A stretch of 64,000 nucleotides of DNA. Source: Linyphia triangularis. Lineage: Eukaryota; Arthropoda; Arachnida; Araneae; Linyphiidae. A program made the position numbers and the translations under genes. This document shows positions 48,301 to 62,558 of the stretch, one piece after another. Position 1 is the stretch's first letter; each line of letters opens with the position of its first letter. The stretch spans positions 11,558,593 to 11,622,592 of the forward strand of contig OZ021723.1 in assembly GCA_963978545.1 (NCBI GenBank), given 5' to 3'. Below the pieces are notes generated by a model that saw only the letters and a program-made list of their open reading frames with translations, had not been told where the DNA came from and searched no databases.

Positions 48301-51139
48301 GGTACTTTCAAGCCCAACCTCTTGCATCAACGATTCTTGATCTTATCTTCTGTCGATGCAAGGGTTGGGCACTTTTAAGCCCAAATTCTTGCATCGACGA
48401 TTCTGGATCCTCTCTTCAGTCGACACAAAAGATGGGCACTTTTAAGCTCACCCTCTTGCGTCGACGCTTCTGGATCTTCTCTTCTGTCGACGCAAAGGAT
48501 GGGCACTTTTAAGCCCACCGACTTGCATTGATGATTCTTGATCTTGTCTTTTGTCGTCGCAAGTGATGGGCACTTTTAAACCCAACTTCTTGCATCGACA
48601 ATTATCGTTCCTTTTTTCTGTCGACACAAGGGATGGGCACTTTTAAGCTCACCCTCTTGCGTCGACGCTTTTGGATCTTCTCTTCTGTCGACGCAAAGGA
48701 TGGGCACTTTTAAGCCCACCGACTTGCATTGATGATTCTTGATCTTGTCTTTTGTCGTCGCAAGTGATGGGTACTTTTAAACCCAACCTCTTGCATCGAC
48801 AATTATCGTTCCTTTTTTCTGTCGACACAAGGGATGGGCACTTTTAAGCTCACCCTCTTGCGTCGACGCTTTTGGATCATCTCTTCTGTCGACGCAAAGG
48901 ATGGGCACTTTTAAGCCCACCGACTTGCATCGATGATTCTTGATCTTGTCTTCTGTCGTCGCAAGTGATGGGCACTTTTAAACCCAACCTCTTGCATCGA
49001 CAATTATCGTTCCTTTTTTCTGTCGACACAAAGGATGGGCACTTTTAAGCTCACCCTCTTGCGTCGACGCTTTTGGATCATCTCTTCTGTCGACGCAAGT
49101 GATGGGCACTTTTAAACCCATCCTCTTGCATCGACGATTATCGTTCCTTTTTTCTGTCGACACAAGGGATGGGAACTTTTAAGCTCACCCTCTTGCGTCG
49201 ACGCTTTTGGATCTTCTCTTCTGTCGACGCAAAGGATGGGCACTTTTAAGCCCACCGACTTGCATCGATGATTCTTGATCTTGTCTTCTGTCGACGCAAG
49301 TGATGGGCACTTTTAAACCCATCCTCTTGCATCGACAATTATCGTTCCTTTCTTCTGTCGACACAAGGGATATGCACATTTAAGCCCACCCTCTTGCATC
49401 GACGATTCTGGTTCTTCTTTTCTGTCGACACAAGAGATGGGTACTTTCAAGCCCACCCTCTTGCATCAACGATTATCTTTCCTTTCTTCTGTCAACGCAA
49501 GGGATGGGAACTTTAAAGCCCACCCTCTTGCATCGAAGATTCTGGATCTTGTCTTCTGTTGATACAAAGAATGCACAATTTCAATTCCACTCTCTTGCAT
49601 TGACGATTCTGAATCCTCTCTTCCGTCGACACAAAGGATGGGAACTTTTAAGCTCATCCTCTTGTGTCGACAATTATCGTTCCTTTTTTCTGTCGACACA
49701 AGGGATGGGCACTTTTAAGCCCACCGACTTGCATCGATGATTCTTGATTTTGTCTTCTGTCGACGCAAGTGATGGGCACTTTTAAACCCACCCTCTTACT
49801 TCGACGATTCTTGATCCTGTCTTCGATCGACACAATTGATGGACACTTTTAGTTCCATCCTCTTGCATCGACGATTATCGTTCCTTTCTTCTGTCGACAC
49901 AATTGATGGGCACTTTTAAGCTCACCCTCTTGCGTCGACGATTCTGGATCCTCCCTTCAGTCGACACAAAAGATGGGCACTTTTAAGCTCACCCTCTTGC
50001 GTCGACGCTTCTGGATCTTCTCTTCTGTCGACGCAAAGGATGGGCACTTTTAAGCCCACCGACTTGCATTGATAATTCTTGATCTTGTCTTTTGTGTTCG
50101 CAAGTGATGGGCACTTTTAAACCCAACTTCTTGCATCGACAATTATCGTTCCTTTTTTCTGTCGACACAAGGGATGGGCACTTTTAAGCCCACCTTCTTG
50201 CATCGACGATTCTGGATCTTGTCTTCTGACGACACAAGTGATGGGCACTTTTAAGCCCACCCTCTTACGTCGACGCTTCTGGTTCTTCTCTTCTGTCGAC
50301 ACAAGAGATGGGTACTTTCAAGCCCAATCTCTTGCATCAACGATTCTTGATCTTATCTTCTGTCGATGCAAGGGTTGGGCACTTTTAAGCCCAAATTCTT
50401 GCATCGACGATTCTGGATCCTCTCTTCAGTCAACACAAAAGATGGGCACTTTTAAGCTCACCCTCTTGCGTCGACGCTTCTGGATCTTCTCTTCTGTCGA
50501 CGCAAAGAATGGGCACTTTTAAGCCCACCGACTTGCATTGATGATTCTTGATCTTGTCTTTTGTCGTCGCAAGTGATGGGCACTTTTAAACCCAACTTCT
50601 TGCATCGACAATTATCGTTCCTTTTTTCTGTCGACACAAGGGATGGGCACTTTTAAGCTCACCCTCTTGCGTCGACGCTTTTGGATCTTCTCTTCTGTCG
50701 ACGCAAAGGATGGGCACTTTTAAGCCCACCGACTTGCATTGATGATTCTTGATCTTGTCTTTTGTCGTCGCAAGTGATGGGTACTTTTAAACCCAACCTC
50801 TTGCATCGACAATTATCGTTCCTTTTTTCTGTCGACACAAGGTATGGGCACTTTTAAGCTCACCCTCTTGCGTCGACGCTTTTGGATCATCTCTTCTGTC
50901 GACGCAAAGGATGGGCACTTTTTAGCCCACCGACTTGCATCGATGATTCTTGATCTTGTCTTTTGTCGTCGCAAGTGATGGGCACTTTTAAACCCAACCT
51001 CTTGCATCGACAATTATCGTTCCTTTTTTCTGTCGACACAAGGGATGGGCACTTTTAAGCTCACCCTCTTGCGTCGACGCTTTTGGATCATCTCTTCTGT
51101 CGACGCAAGTGATGGGCACTTTTAAACCCATCCTCTTGC

Positions 51140-52855
51140 ATCAACGATTATCGTTCCTTTTTTCTGTCGACACAAGGGATGGGAACTTTTAAGCTCACCC
51201 TCTTGCGTCGACGCATTTGGATCTTCTCTTCTGTCGACGCAAAGGATGGGCACTTTTAAGCCCACCGACTTGCATCGATGATTCTTGATCTTGTCTTCTG
51301 TCGACGCAAGTGATGGGCACTTTTAAACCCATCCTCTTGCATCGACAATTATCGTTCCTTTCTTCTGTCGACACAAGGGATATGCACATTTAAGCCCACC
51401 CTCTTGCATCGACGATTCTGGTTCTTCTTTTCTGTCGACACAAGAGATGGGTACTTTCAAGCCCACCCTCTTGCATCAACGATTATCTTTCCTTTCTTCT
51501 GTCAACGCAAGGGATGGGAACTTTAAAGCCCACCCTCTTGCATCGAAGATTCTGGATCTTGTCTTCTGTTGATACAAAGAATGCACAATTTCAATTCCAC
51601 TCTCTTGCATCGACGATTCTGAATCCTCTCTTCCGTCGACACAAAGGATGGGAACTTTTAAGCTCATCCTCTTGTGTCGACAATTGTCGTTCCTTTTTTC
51701 TGTCGACACAAGGGATGGGCACTTTTAAGCCCACCGACTTGCATCGATGATTCTTGATTTTGTCTTCTGTCGACGCAAGTGATGGGCACTTTTAAACCCA
51801 CCCTCTTGCATCGACGATTATCGTTCCTTTCTTCTTTCGACACAAGGGATACGCACTTTCATGACCACCCTCTTACTTCGACGATTCTTGATCCTGTCTT
51901 CGATCGACACAATTGATGGACACTTTTAGTTCCATCCTCTTGCATCGACGATTATCGTTCCTTTCTTCTGTCGACACAAGGGATGGGCACTTTTAAGCCC
52001 ACCCTCTTGCATCAAAGATTCTCGTTCTTATCTTCTTTCGACACAAGAGATGCGCACTTTTATGACCACCCTCTTACTTCGACGATTCTTCATCCTGTCT
52101 TCTATCGACACAAGGGATGGACACTTTTAGTTCCATCCTCTTGCATCGACTATTCTCGTTTCTCTCTTCTGCTGACACAAGGGATGGGCACTTTTGAGCC
52201 CACCTTCTTGCATCGACGATTCTGGATCTTGTCTTCTGTCGACACAAGAGATGGGAACTTTCAAGCCCACCCTCTTGCATCAACGATTCTTGATCTTATC
52301 TTCTGTCGATGCAAGGGTTGGGCACTTTTAAGCCCAAATTCTTGCATCGACGATTCTGGATCCTCTCTTCAGTCGACACAAAAGATGGGCACTTTTAAGC
52401 TCACCCTCTTGCGTCGACGCTTCTGGATCTTCTCTTCTGTCGACGCAAAGGATGGGCACTTTTAAGCCCACCGACTTGCATTGATGATTCTTGATCTTGT
52501 CTTTTGTGTTCGCAAGTGATGGGCACTTTTAAACCCAACTTCTTGCATCGACAATTATCGTTCCTTTTTTCTGTCGACACAAGGGATGGGCACTTTTAAG
52601 CCCACCTTCTTGCATCGACGATTCTGGATCTTGTCTTCTGTCGACACAAGTGATGGGCACTTTTAAGCCCACCCTCTTACGTCGACGCTTCTGGTTCTTC
52701 TCTTCTGTCGACACAAGAGATGGGTACTTTCAAGCCCAACCTCTTGCATCAACGATTCTTGATCTTATCTTCTGTCGATGCAAGGGTTGGGCACTTTTAA
52801 GCCCAAATTCTTGCATCGACGATTCTGGATCCTCTCTTCAGTCGACACAAAAGAT
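51140..52855 (+). repeat. satellite higher-order block B (copy 2)
   Basis: This is the partner of the block at about 38,075-39,860. Similarity breaks near 52,857, where GATGGTCAC marks this copy and the following monomer type differs. Confidence 0.82.
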
Positions 52856-55800
52856 GGTCACTTTTAAGCTCACCCTCTTGCGTCGACGCTTTTGGATCAT
52901 CTCTTCTGTCGACGCAAAGGATGGGCACTTTTAAGCTCACCCTCTTGCGTCGACGCTTTTGGATCCTCTCTTCAGTCGACACAAAATATGGGCACTTTTA
53001 AGCTCACCCTCTTGCGTCGACTCTTTTGGATCATCTCTTCTGTCGACGCAAAGGATGGGCACTTTTCAGCCCACCGACTTGCATCGATGATTCTTGATCT
53101 TGTCTTCTGTCGTCGCAAGTGATGGGCACTTTTAAACCCAACCTCTTGCATCGACAATTATCGTTCCTTTTTTCTGTCGACACAAGGGATGGGCACTTTT
53201 AAGCTCACCCTCTTGCGTCGACGCTTTTGGATCATCTCTTCTGTCGACGCAAGTGATGGGCACTTTTAAACCCATCCTCTTGCATCGACGATTATCGTTC
53301 CTTTTTTCTGTCGACACAAGGGATGGGAACTTTTAAGCTCACCCTCTTGCGTCGACGCTTTTGGATCTTCTCTTCTGTCGACGCAAAGGATGGGCACTTT
53401 TAAGCCCACCGACTTGCATCGATGATTCTTGATCTTGTCTTCTGTCGACGCAAGTGATGGGCACTTTTAAACATATCCTCTTGCATCGACAATTATCGTT
53501 CCTTTCTTCTCTCGACACAAGGGATATGCACATTTAAGCCCACCCTCTTGCATCGACGATTCTTGTTCTTCTTTTCTGTCGACACAAGAGATGGGTACTT
53601 TCAAGCCCACCCTCTTGCATCAACGATTATCTTTCCTTTCTTCTGTCGACGCAAGTGATGGGCACTTTTAAGCTCATCCTCTTGTGTCGACAATTGTCGT
53701 TCCTTTTTTCTGTCGACACAAGGGATGGGCACTTTTAAGCCCACCGACTTGCATCGATGATTCTTGATTTTGTCTTCTGTCGACGCAAGTGATGGGCACT
53801 TTTAAACCCACCCTCTTGCATCGACGATTATCGTTCCTTTCTTCTTTCGAGACAAGGGATGCGCACTTTCATGACCACCCTCTTACTTCGACGATTCTTG
53901 ATCCTGTCTTCGATCGACACAATTGATGGACACTTTTAGTTCCATCCTCTTGCATCGACGATTATCGTTCCTTTCTTCTGTCGACACAAGGGATGGGCAC
54001 TTTTAAGCCCACCCTCTTGCATCAAAGATTCTCGTTCTTATCTTCTTTCGACACAAGAGATGCGCACTTTTATGACCACCCTCTTACTTCGACGATTCTT
54101 CATCCTGTCTTCTATCGACACAAGGGATGGACACTTTTAGTTCCATCCTCTTGCATCGACTATTCTCGTTTCTCTCTTCTGCTGACACAAGGGATGGGCA
54201 CTTTTGAGCCCACCTTCTTGCATCGACGATTCTGGATCTTGTCTTCTGTCGACACAAGAGATGGGTACTTTCAAGCCCACCCTCTTGCATCAACGATTCT
54301 TGATCTTATCTTCTGTCGATGCAAGGGTTGGGCACTTTTAATCCCAAATTCTTGCATCGACGATTCTGGATCCTCTCTTCAGTCGACACAAAAGATGGGC
54401 ACTTTTAAGCTCACCCTCTTGCGTCGACGCTTCTGGATCTTCTCTTCTGTCGACGCAAAGGATGGGCACTTTTAAGCCCACCGACTTGCATTGATGATTC
54501 TTGATCTTGTCTTTTGTGTTCGCAAGTGATGGGCACTTTTAAACCCAACTTCTTGCATCGACAATTATCGTTCCTTTTTTCTGTCGACACAAGGGATGGG
54601 CACTTTTAAGCCCACCTTCTTGCATCGACGATTCTGGATCTTGTCTTCTGTCGACACAAGTGATGGGCACTTTTAAGCCCACCCTCTTACGTCGACGCTT
54701 CTGGTTCTTCTCTTCTGTCGACACAAGAGATGGGTACTTTCAAGCCCAACCTCTTGCCTCAACGATTCCTGATCTTATCTTCTGTCGATGCAAGGGTTGG
54801 GCACTTTTAAGCCCAAATTCTTGCATCGACGATTCTGGATCCTCTCTTCAGTCGACACAAAAGATGGGCACTTTTAAGCTCACCCTCTTGCGTCGACGCT
54901 TCTGGATCTTCTCTTCTGTCGACGCAAAGGATGGGCACTTTTAAGCCCACCGACTTGCATTGATGATTCTTGATCTTGTCTTTTGTCGTCGCAAGTGATG
55001 GGCACTTTTAAACCCAACTTCTTGCATCGACAATTATCGTTCCTTTTTTCTGTCGACACAAGGGATGGGCACTTTTAAGCTCACCCTCTTGCGTCGACGC
55101 TTTTGGATCTTCTCTTCTGTCGATGCAAAGGATGGGCACTTTTAAGCCCACCGACTTGCATTGATGATTCTTGATCTTGTCTTTTGTCGTCGCAAGTGAT
55201 GGGTACTTTTAAAACCAACCTCTTGCATCGACAATTATCGTTCCTTTTTTCTGTCGACACAAGGGATGGGCACTTTTAAGCTCACCCTCTTGCGTCGACG
55301 CTTTTGGATCATCTCTTCTGTCGACGCAAAGGATGGGCACTTTTAAGCCCACCGACTTGCATCGATGATTCTTGATCTTGTCTTCTGTCGACGCAAGTGA
55401 TGGGCACTTTTAAACCCATCCTCTTGCATCGACGATTATCGTTCCTTTCTTCTGTCGACACAAGGGATATGCACATTTAAGCCCACCCTCTTGCATCGAC
55501 GATTCTGGTTCTTCTTTTCTGTCGACACAAGAGATGGGTACTTTCAAGCCCACTCTCTTGCATCGACGATTCTGAATCCTCTCTTCCGTCGACACAAAGG
55601 ATGGGAACTTTTAAGCTCATCCTCTTGTGTCGACAATTATCGTTCCTTTTTTCTGTCGACACAAGGGATTATCACTTTTAAACCCACCCTCTTGCATCGA
55701 CGATTATCGTTCCTTTCTTCTTTCGACACAAGGGATGCGCACTTTCATGACCACCCTCTTACTTCGACGATTCTTCATCCTGTCTTCTATCGACACAAGG

Positions 55801-56738
55801 GATGGACACTTTTAGTTCCATCCTCTTGCATCGACTATTCTCGTTTCTCTCTTCTGCTGACACAAGGGATGGGCACTTTTGAGCCCACCTTCTTGCATCG
55901 ACGATTCTGGATCTTGTCTTCTGTTGATACAAAGAATGCACACTTTTAATTCCACTCTCTTGCAATGACGATTCTGAGTCCTCTCTTCCGTCGACACAAG
56001 GGATGAGCACTTTTAAGCTCATCCTCTTGTGTCGACGCTTCTGGATCTTCTCTTCTGTCGACACAAGGGATGGGAACTTTTAAGACCACCCTCTTACGTG
56101 GACGCTTCTGGTTCTTCTCTTCTGTCGACACAAGAGATGGGCGCTTTTAAGCTCACCCTCTTGCGTCGACGCTTCTGGATCTTCTCTTCTGTCGACGCAA
56201 AGGATGGGCACTTTTAAGCCCACCGACTTGCATCGATGATTCTTGATTTTGTCTTCTGTCGACGCAAGTGATGGGCACTTTTAAACCCACCCTCTTGCGT
56301 CGACGATTCTGAATCCTCTCTTCCGTCGACACAAGGGATGGGCACTTTTAAGCTCATCCTCTTGTGTCGACGCTTCTGGATCTTCTCTTCTGTCGACACA
56401 AGTGATGTGCACTTTTAAACCCAAACTCTTGCATCGACAATTATCGTTCCTTTTTTCAGTCGACACAAGGGATGGGCACTTTTAAGCTCACCCTCTTTCG
56501 TCGACGCTTTTGGATCATCTCTTCTGTCGACGCAAAGGATGGGCACTTTTAAGCCCACCCTCTTGCGTCGACGATTCTGAATCCTCTCTTCCGTCGACAC
56601 AAGGGATGGGCACTTTTAAGCTCATCCTCTTGTGTCGACGCTTCTGGATCTTCTCTTCTGTCGACACAAGGGATGGGAACTTTTAAGACCACCCTCTTAC
56701 GTCGACGATTCTGAATCCTCTCTTCCGTCGACACAAGG

Positions 56739-56807
56739 GATATTTCCTTTTTTAAGCTCATCCTCTTGTGTCGACGCTTCTGGATCTTCTCTTCTGTCGA
56801 CACAAGT
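56739..56807 (+). repeat. 69-bp satellite monomer (+2 bp)
   Basis: The monomer begins GATATTTCCTTTTTTAAGCTC in place of GATGGGCACTTTTAAGCTC, two bases longer and altered in the usually conserved first block. It is one of only three off-length units found after 30,609. Confidence 0.85.
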
Positions 56808-56999
56808 GATGTGCACTTTTAAACCCAAACTCTTGCATCGACAATTATCGTTCCTTTTTTCAGTCGACACAAGGGATGGGCACTTTTAAGCTCACCCTCT
56901 TTCGTCGACGCTTTTGGATCATCTCTTCTGTCGACGCAAAGGATGGGCACTTTTAAGCCCACCGACTTGCATCGACGATTCTGGATCTTGTCTTCTGTT

Positions 57000-58700
57000 G
57001 ATACAAAGAATGCAAACTTTTAATTCCACTCTCTTGCATTGACGATTCTGAATCCTCTCTTCCGTCGACACAAAGGATGGGCACTTTTAAGCTCATCCTC
57101 TTGTGTCGACGCTTCTGGGTCTTCTCTTCTGTCGACGCAAAGGATGGGTATTTAAGCCCACCGTCTTGCATCGGCGATTATCGTTCCTTTTTTCTGTCGA
57201 CACAAGGTATATGCACATTTTAGCCCACCCTCTTGCATCGACGATTCTGGTTCTTCTCTTCTGTCGACACAAGAGATGGGTACTTTCAAGCCCACCCTCT
57301 TGCATCAACGATTCTCTTTCCTTTCTTCTGGCAACACAAGGGATGGGAACTTTAAATCCCACCCTCTTGTATCGACGATTCTGGTTCATTTCTACTGACT
57401 ACACAAGGGATGGACACTTTTAAGCCCACCCTCTTGCATCGAAGATTCTGGATCTTGTCTTTTGTTGATACAAAAAATGCACAATTTCAATTCCACTCTC
57501 TTGCATCGACTATTCTGAATCCTCTCTTCAGTCGACACAAGGGATGGCCACTTTTGAGCCCACTCACTTGCGTCGACGATTCTGGATCTTGTCTTTTGTC
57601 GACGCAACTAATGGATACTTTTAGTTCCATCCTCTTGCATCGACGATTCTTGATCCTGTTTTCTGTCGACGCAGGGGATGGACACTTTTAATTCCATCCT
57701 CTTGCATTGACGATTATCGTTCCTTTCTTCTGTCGACACAAGGGATGGGCACATTTAAGCCCACCCTCTTGCATCGACGATTCTGGATCTTTTCATCTGT
57801 CGACGCAAAGGACGGGCACTTTTAAGCCCACCGACTTGCATCGATGATTCTTGATCTTGTCTTCTGTCGACGCAAGTGATGGGCACTTTTAAACTCACCC
57901 TATTGCATCGACGATTATCGTTCCTTTCTTCTTTCGACACAAGGGATGCGCACTTTTATGACCACCCTCTTACTTCGACGATTCTTGATCCTGTCTTCTA
58001 TCGACACAAGGGATGGACAGTTTTAGTTCCATCCTCTTGCATCGACGATTATCGTTCCTTTCTTCTGTCGACACAAGGGATGGGCACTTTTAAGCCCACC
58101 CTCTTGCATCAAAGATTCTCGTTCTTATCTTCTTTCGACACAAGGGATGCGCACTTTTATGACCACCCTCTTACTTCGACGATTCTTGATCCTGTCTTCT
58201 ATCGACACAAGGGATGGACACTTTTAGTTCCATCCTCTTGCATCGACTATTCTCGTTTCTCTCTTCTGCTGACACAAGGGATGGGCACTTTTAAGCCCAC
58301 CATCTTGCATCGACGATTCTGGATCTTGTCTTCTGTTGATACAAAGAATGCATACTTTTAATTCCACTCTCTTGCAATGACGATTCTGAATCCTCTCTTC
58401 CGCTGACACAAGGGATGGGCACTTTTAAGCTCATCCTCTTGTGTCGACGCTTCTGGATCTTCTCTTCTGTCGACGCAAAGGATGTACACTTTTAAGCCCA
58501 CCGTCTTGCATCGACGATTATCGTTTCTTTCTTTTGTCGACACAAGGGATGGGCACTATTAAGCCCACCCTCTTACGTCGACGCTTCTGGTTCTTCTCTT
58601 CTGTCGACACAAGAGATGGATACTTTCAAGCCCACCCTCTTGCAACAACGATTATCGTTCCTTTCTTCTTTCGACACAAGGGATGCGCACTTTCATGACC
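57000..58700 (+). repeat. satellite higher-order block C (copy 1)
   Basis: This block shares with 62,559-63,900 an uncommon monomer order and the 65-bp monomer starting GATGGGTATTTAAGCCC (57,143 here, 62,702 there). Also shared are GCAAACTTTTAATTCC near 57,013 and GACGCAACTAATGG near 57,600. The second copy lacks several monomers. Edges are approximate. Confidence 0.8.
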
Positions 58701-61700
58701 ACCCTCTTACTTCGACGATTTTTGATCCTGTCTTCGATCGACACAATTGATGGACACTTTTAGTTCCATCCTCTTGCATCGACGATTATCGTTCCTTTCT
58801 TCTGTCGACACAAGGGATGGGCACTTTTAAGCCCACCCTCTTGCATCAAAGATTCTCGTTCTTATCTTCTTTCGACACAAGAGATGCGCACTTTTATGAC
58901 CACCCTCTTACTTCGACGATTCTTCATCCTGTCTTCTATCGACACAAGGGATGGACACTTTTGAGCCCACCTTCTTGCATCGACGATTCTGGATCTTGTC
59001 TTCTGTCGACACAAGAGATGGGTACTTTCAAGCCCACCCTCTTGCATCAACGATTCTTGATCTTATCTTCTGTCGATGCAAGGGTTGGGCACTTTTAAGC
59101 CCAAATTCTTGCTTCGACGATTCTGGATCCTCTCTTCAGTCGACACAAAAGATGGGCACTTTTAAGCTCACCCTCTTGCGTCGACGCTTCTGGATCTTCT
59201 CTTCTGTCGACGCAAAGGATGGGCACTTTTAAGCCCACCGACTTGCATTGATGATTCTTGATCTTGTCTTTTGTGTTCGCAAGTGATGGGCACTTTTAAA
59301 CCCAACTTCTTGCATCGACAATTATCGTTCCTTTTTTCTGTCGACACAAGGGATGGGCACTTTTAAGCCCACCCTCTTACGTCGACGCTTCTGGTTCTTA
59401 TCTTCTGTCGACACAAGAGATGGGTACTTTCAAGCCCAACCTCTTGCATCAACGATTCTTGATCTTATCTTCTGTCGATGCAAGGGTTGGGCACTTTTAA
59501 GCCCAAATTCTTGCATCGACGATTCTGGATCCTCTCTTCAGTCGACACAAAAGATGGGCACATTTAAGCTCACCCTCTTGCGTCGACGCTTCTGGATCTT
59601 CTCTTCTGTCGACGCAAAGGATGGGCACTTTTAAGCCCACCGACTTGCATTGATGATTCTTGATCTTGTCTTTTGTCGTCGCAAGTGATGGGCACTTTTA
59701 AACCCAACTTCTTGCATCGACAATTATCGTTCCTTTTTTCTGTCGACACAAGGGATGGGCACTTTTAAGCTCACCCTCTTGCGTCGACGCTTTTGGATCT
59801 TCTCTTCTGTCGACGCAAAGGATGGGCACTTTTAAGCCCACCGACTTGCATTGATGATTCTTGATCTTGTCTTTTGTCGTCGCAAGTGATGGGTACTTTT
59901 AAACCCAACCTCTTGCATCGACAATTATCGTTCCTTTTTTCTGTCGACACAAGGGATGGGCACTTTTAAGCTCACCCTCTTGCGTCGACGCTTTTGGATC
60001 ATCTCTTCTGTCGACGCAAAGGATGGGCACTTTTAAGCCCACCGACTTGCATCGATGATTCTTGATCTTGTCTTCTGTCGACGCAAGTGATGGGCACTTT
60101 TAAACCCATCCTCTTGCATCGACGATTATCGTTCCTTTTTTCTGTCGACACAAGGGATGGGAACTTTTAAGCTCACCCTCTTGCGTCGACGCTTTTGGAT
60201 CTTCTCTTCTGTCGACGCAAAGGATGGGCACTTTTAAGCCCACCGACTTGCATTGATGATTCTTGATCTTTTCTTTTGTCGTCGCAAGTGATGGGCACTT
60301 TTAAACCCAACCTCTTGTATCGACAATTATCGTTCCTTTTTTCTGTTGACACAAGGGATGGGCACTTTTAAGCTCACCCTCTTGCGTCGACGCTTTTGGA
60401 TCATCTCTTCTGTCGACCCAAAGAATGGGCACTTTTAAGCCCACCGACTTGCATCGATGATTCTTGATCTTGTCTTCTGTCGACGCAAGTGATGGGCACT
60501 TTTAAACCCATCCTCTTGCATCGACGATTATCGTTCCTTTCTTCTGTCGACACAAGGGATATGCACATTTAAGCCCACCCTCTTGCATCGACGATTCTGG
60601 TTCTTCTTTTCTGTCGACACAAGAGATGGGTACTTTCAAGCCCACTCTCTTGCATCGACGATTCTGAATCCTCTCTTCCGTCGACACAAAGGATGGGAAC
60701 TTTTAAGCTCATCCTCTTGTGTCGACAATTATCGTTCCTTTTTTCTGTCGACACAAGGGATGGGCACTTTTAAACCCACCCTCTTGCATCGACGATTATC
60801 GTTCCTTTCTTCTTTCGACACAATGGATGCGCACTTTCATGACCACCCTCTTACTTCGACGATTCTTGATCCTGTCTTCGATCGACACAATTGATGGACA
60901 CTTTTAGTTCCATCCTCTTGTATCGACGATTATCGTTCCTTTCTTCTGTCGACACAAGGGATGGGCAATTTTAAGCCCACCCTCTTGCATCAAAGATTCT
61001 CGTTCTTATCTTCTTTCGACACAAGAGATGCGCACTTTTATGACCACCCTCTTACTTCGACGATTCTTCATCCTGTCTTCTATCGACACAAGGGATGGAC
61101 ACTTTTAGTTCCATCCTCTTGTATCGACTATTCTCGTTTCTCTCTTCTGCTGACACAAGGGATGGGCACTTTTGATTCCACCTTCTTGCATCAACGATTC
61201 TGGATCTTGTCTTCTGTTGATACAAAGAATGCACAATTTTAATTCCACTCTCTTGCATCGACGATTCTAAATCCTCTCTTAAGTCGACACATGGGATGGG
61301 CACCTTTAAGCCCACCCTCTTTCATCGACGATTCTCGTTCCTCTCTTCTGTCGACACATGGAATGGGCACTTTTACGCCCACCCTCTTTCGTCGACGATT
61401 CTTGATCCTGTATTCTGTCTATGCAAGGGATGGACACTTTTAATTCCATCCTCTTGCATCGACGATTCTGGTTCCTCTCTTCTGTCGACACAAGGGATGG
61501 GCACTTTTAAGCCCAACCTCTTGCATCAAAGATTCTCGTTCTTATCTTCTTTCGACACAAGGGATGCGCACTTTTATGACCACCCTCTTACTTCGACGAT
61601 TCTTGATCCTGTCTTCTATCGACACAAGGGATGGACACTTTTAGTTCCATCCTCTTGCATCGACTATTCTCGTTTCTCTCTTCTGCTGACACAAGGGATG

Positions 61701-62558
61701 GGCACTTTTGAGCCCACCTTCTTGCATCGACGATTCTGGATCTTGTCTTCTGTTGATACAAAGAATGCACACTTTTAATTCCACTCTCTTGCAATGACGA
61801 TTCTGAATCCTCTCTTCCGTCGACACAAGGGATGGGCACTTTTAAGCTCATCCTTTTGTGTCGACGCTTCTGGGTCTTCTCTTCTGTCGACGCAAAGTAT
61901 GGGCACTTTTAAGCCCACCATCTTGCATCGACGATTATCGTTTCTTTCTTCTGTTGACACAAGGGATGGGCACTATTAAGCCCACCCTCTTACGTCGACG
62001 CTTCTGGTTCTTCTCTTCTGTTGACACAAGAGATGGGTACTTTCAAGCCCACCCTCTTGCATCAATGATTCTTGATCTTATCTTCTGTCGTCGCAAGTGA
62101 TGGGCACTTTTAAACCCAACCTCTTGCATCGACAATTATCGTTCCTTTTTTCGGTCGACACAAGAGATGGGCACTTTTAAGCTCACCCTCTTGCGTCGAC
62201 GCTTTTGGATCATCTCTTCTGTCTACGCAAAGGATGGGCACTTTTAAGCCCACCGACTTGCATCGATGATTCTTGATCTTGTCTACTGTCGACGCAAGTG
62301 ATGTGCACTTTTAAACCCTACCTCTTGCATCGACGATTATCGTTCTTTTCTTCTTTCGACACAAGGGATGCGCATTTTTATGACCACCCTCTTACTTCGA
62401 CGGTTCTTGATCCTGTCTTCTGTCGACAGAAGGGATGGACACTTTTTGTTCCATTCTCTTGCATCGACGATTCTTGTTCCTCTCATCTGCTGACACAAGG
62501 GATTGGCACTTTTGTGCCCACATTCTTGCATCGACGATTCTGGATCTTGTCTTCTGTT

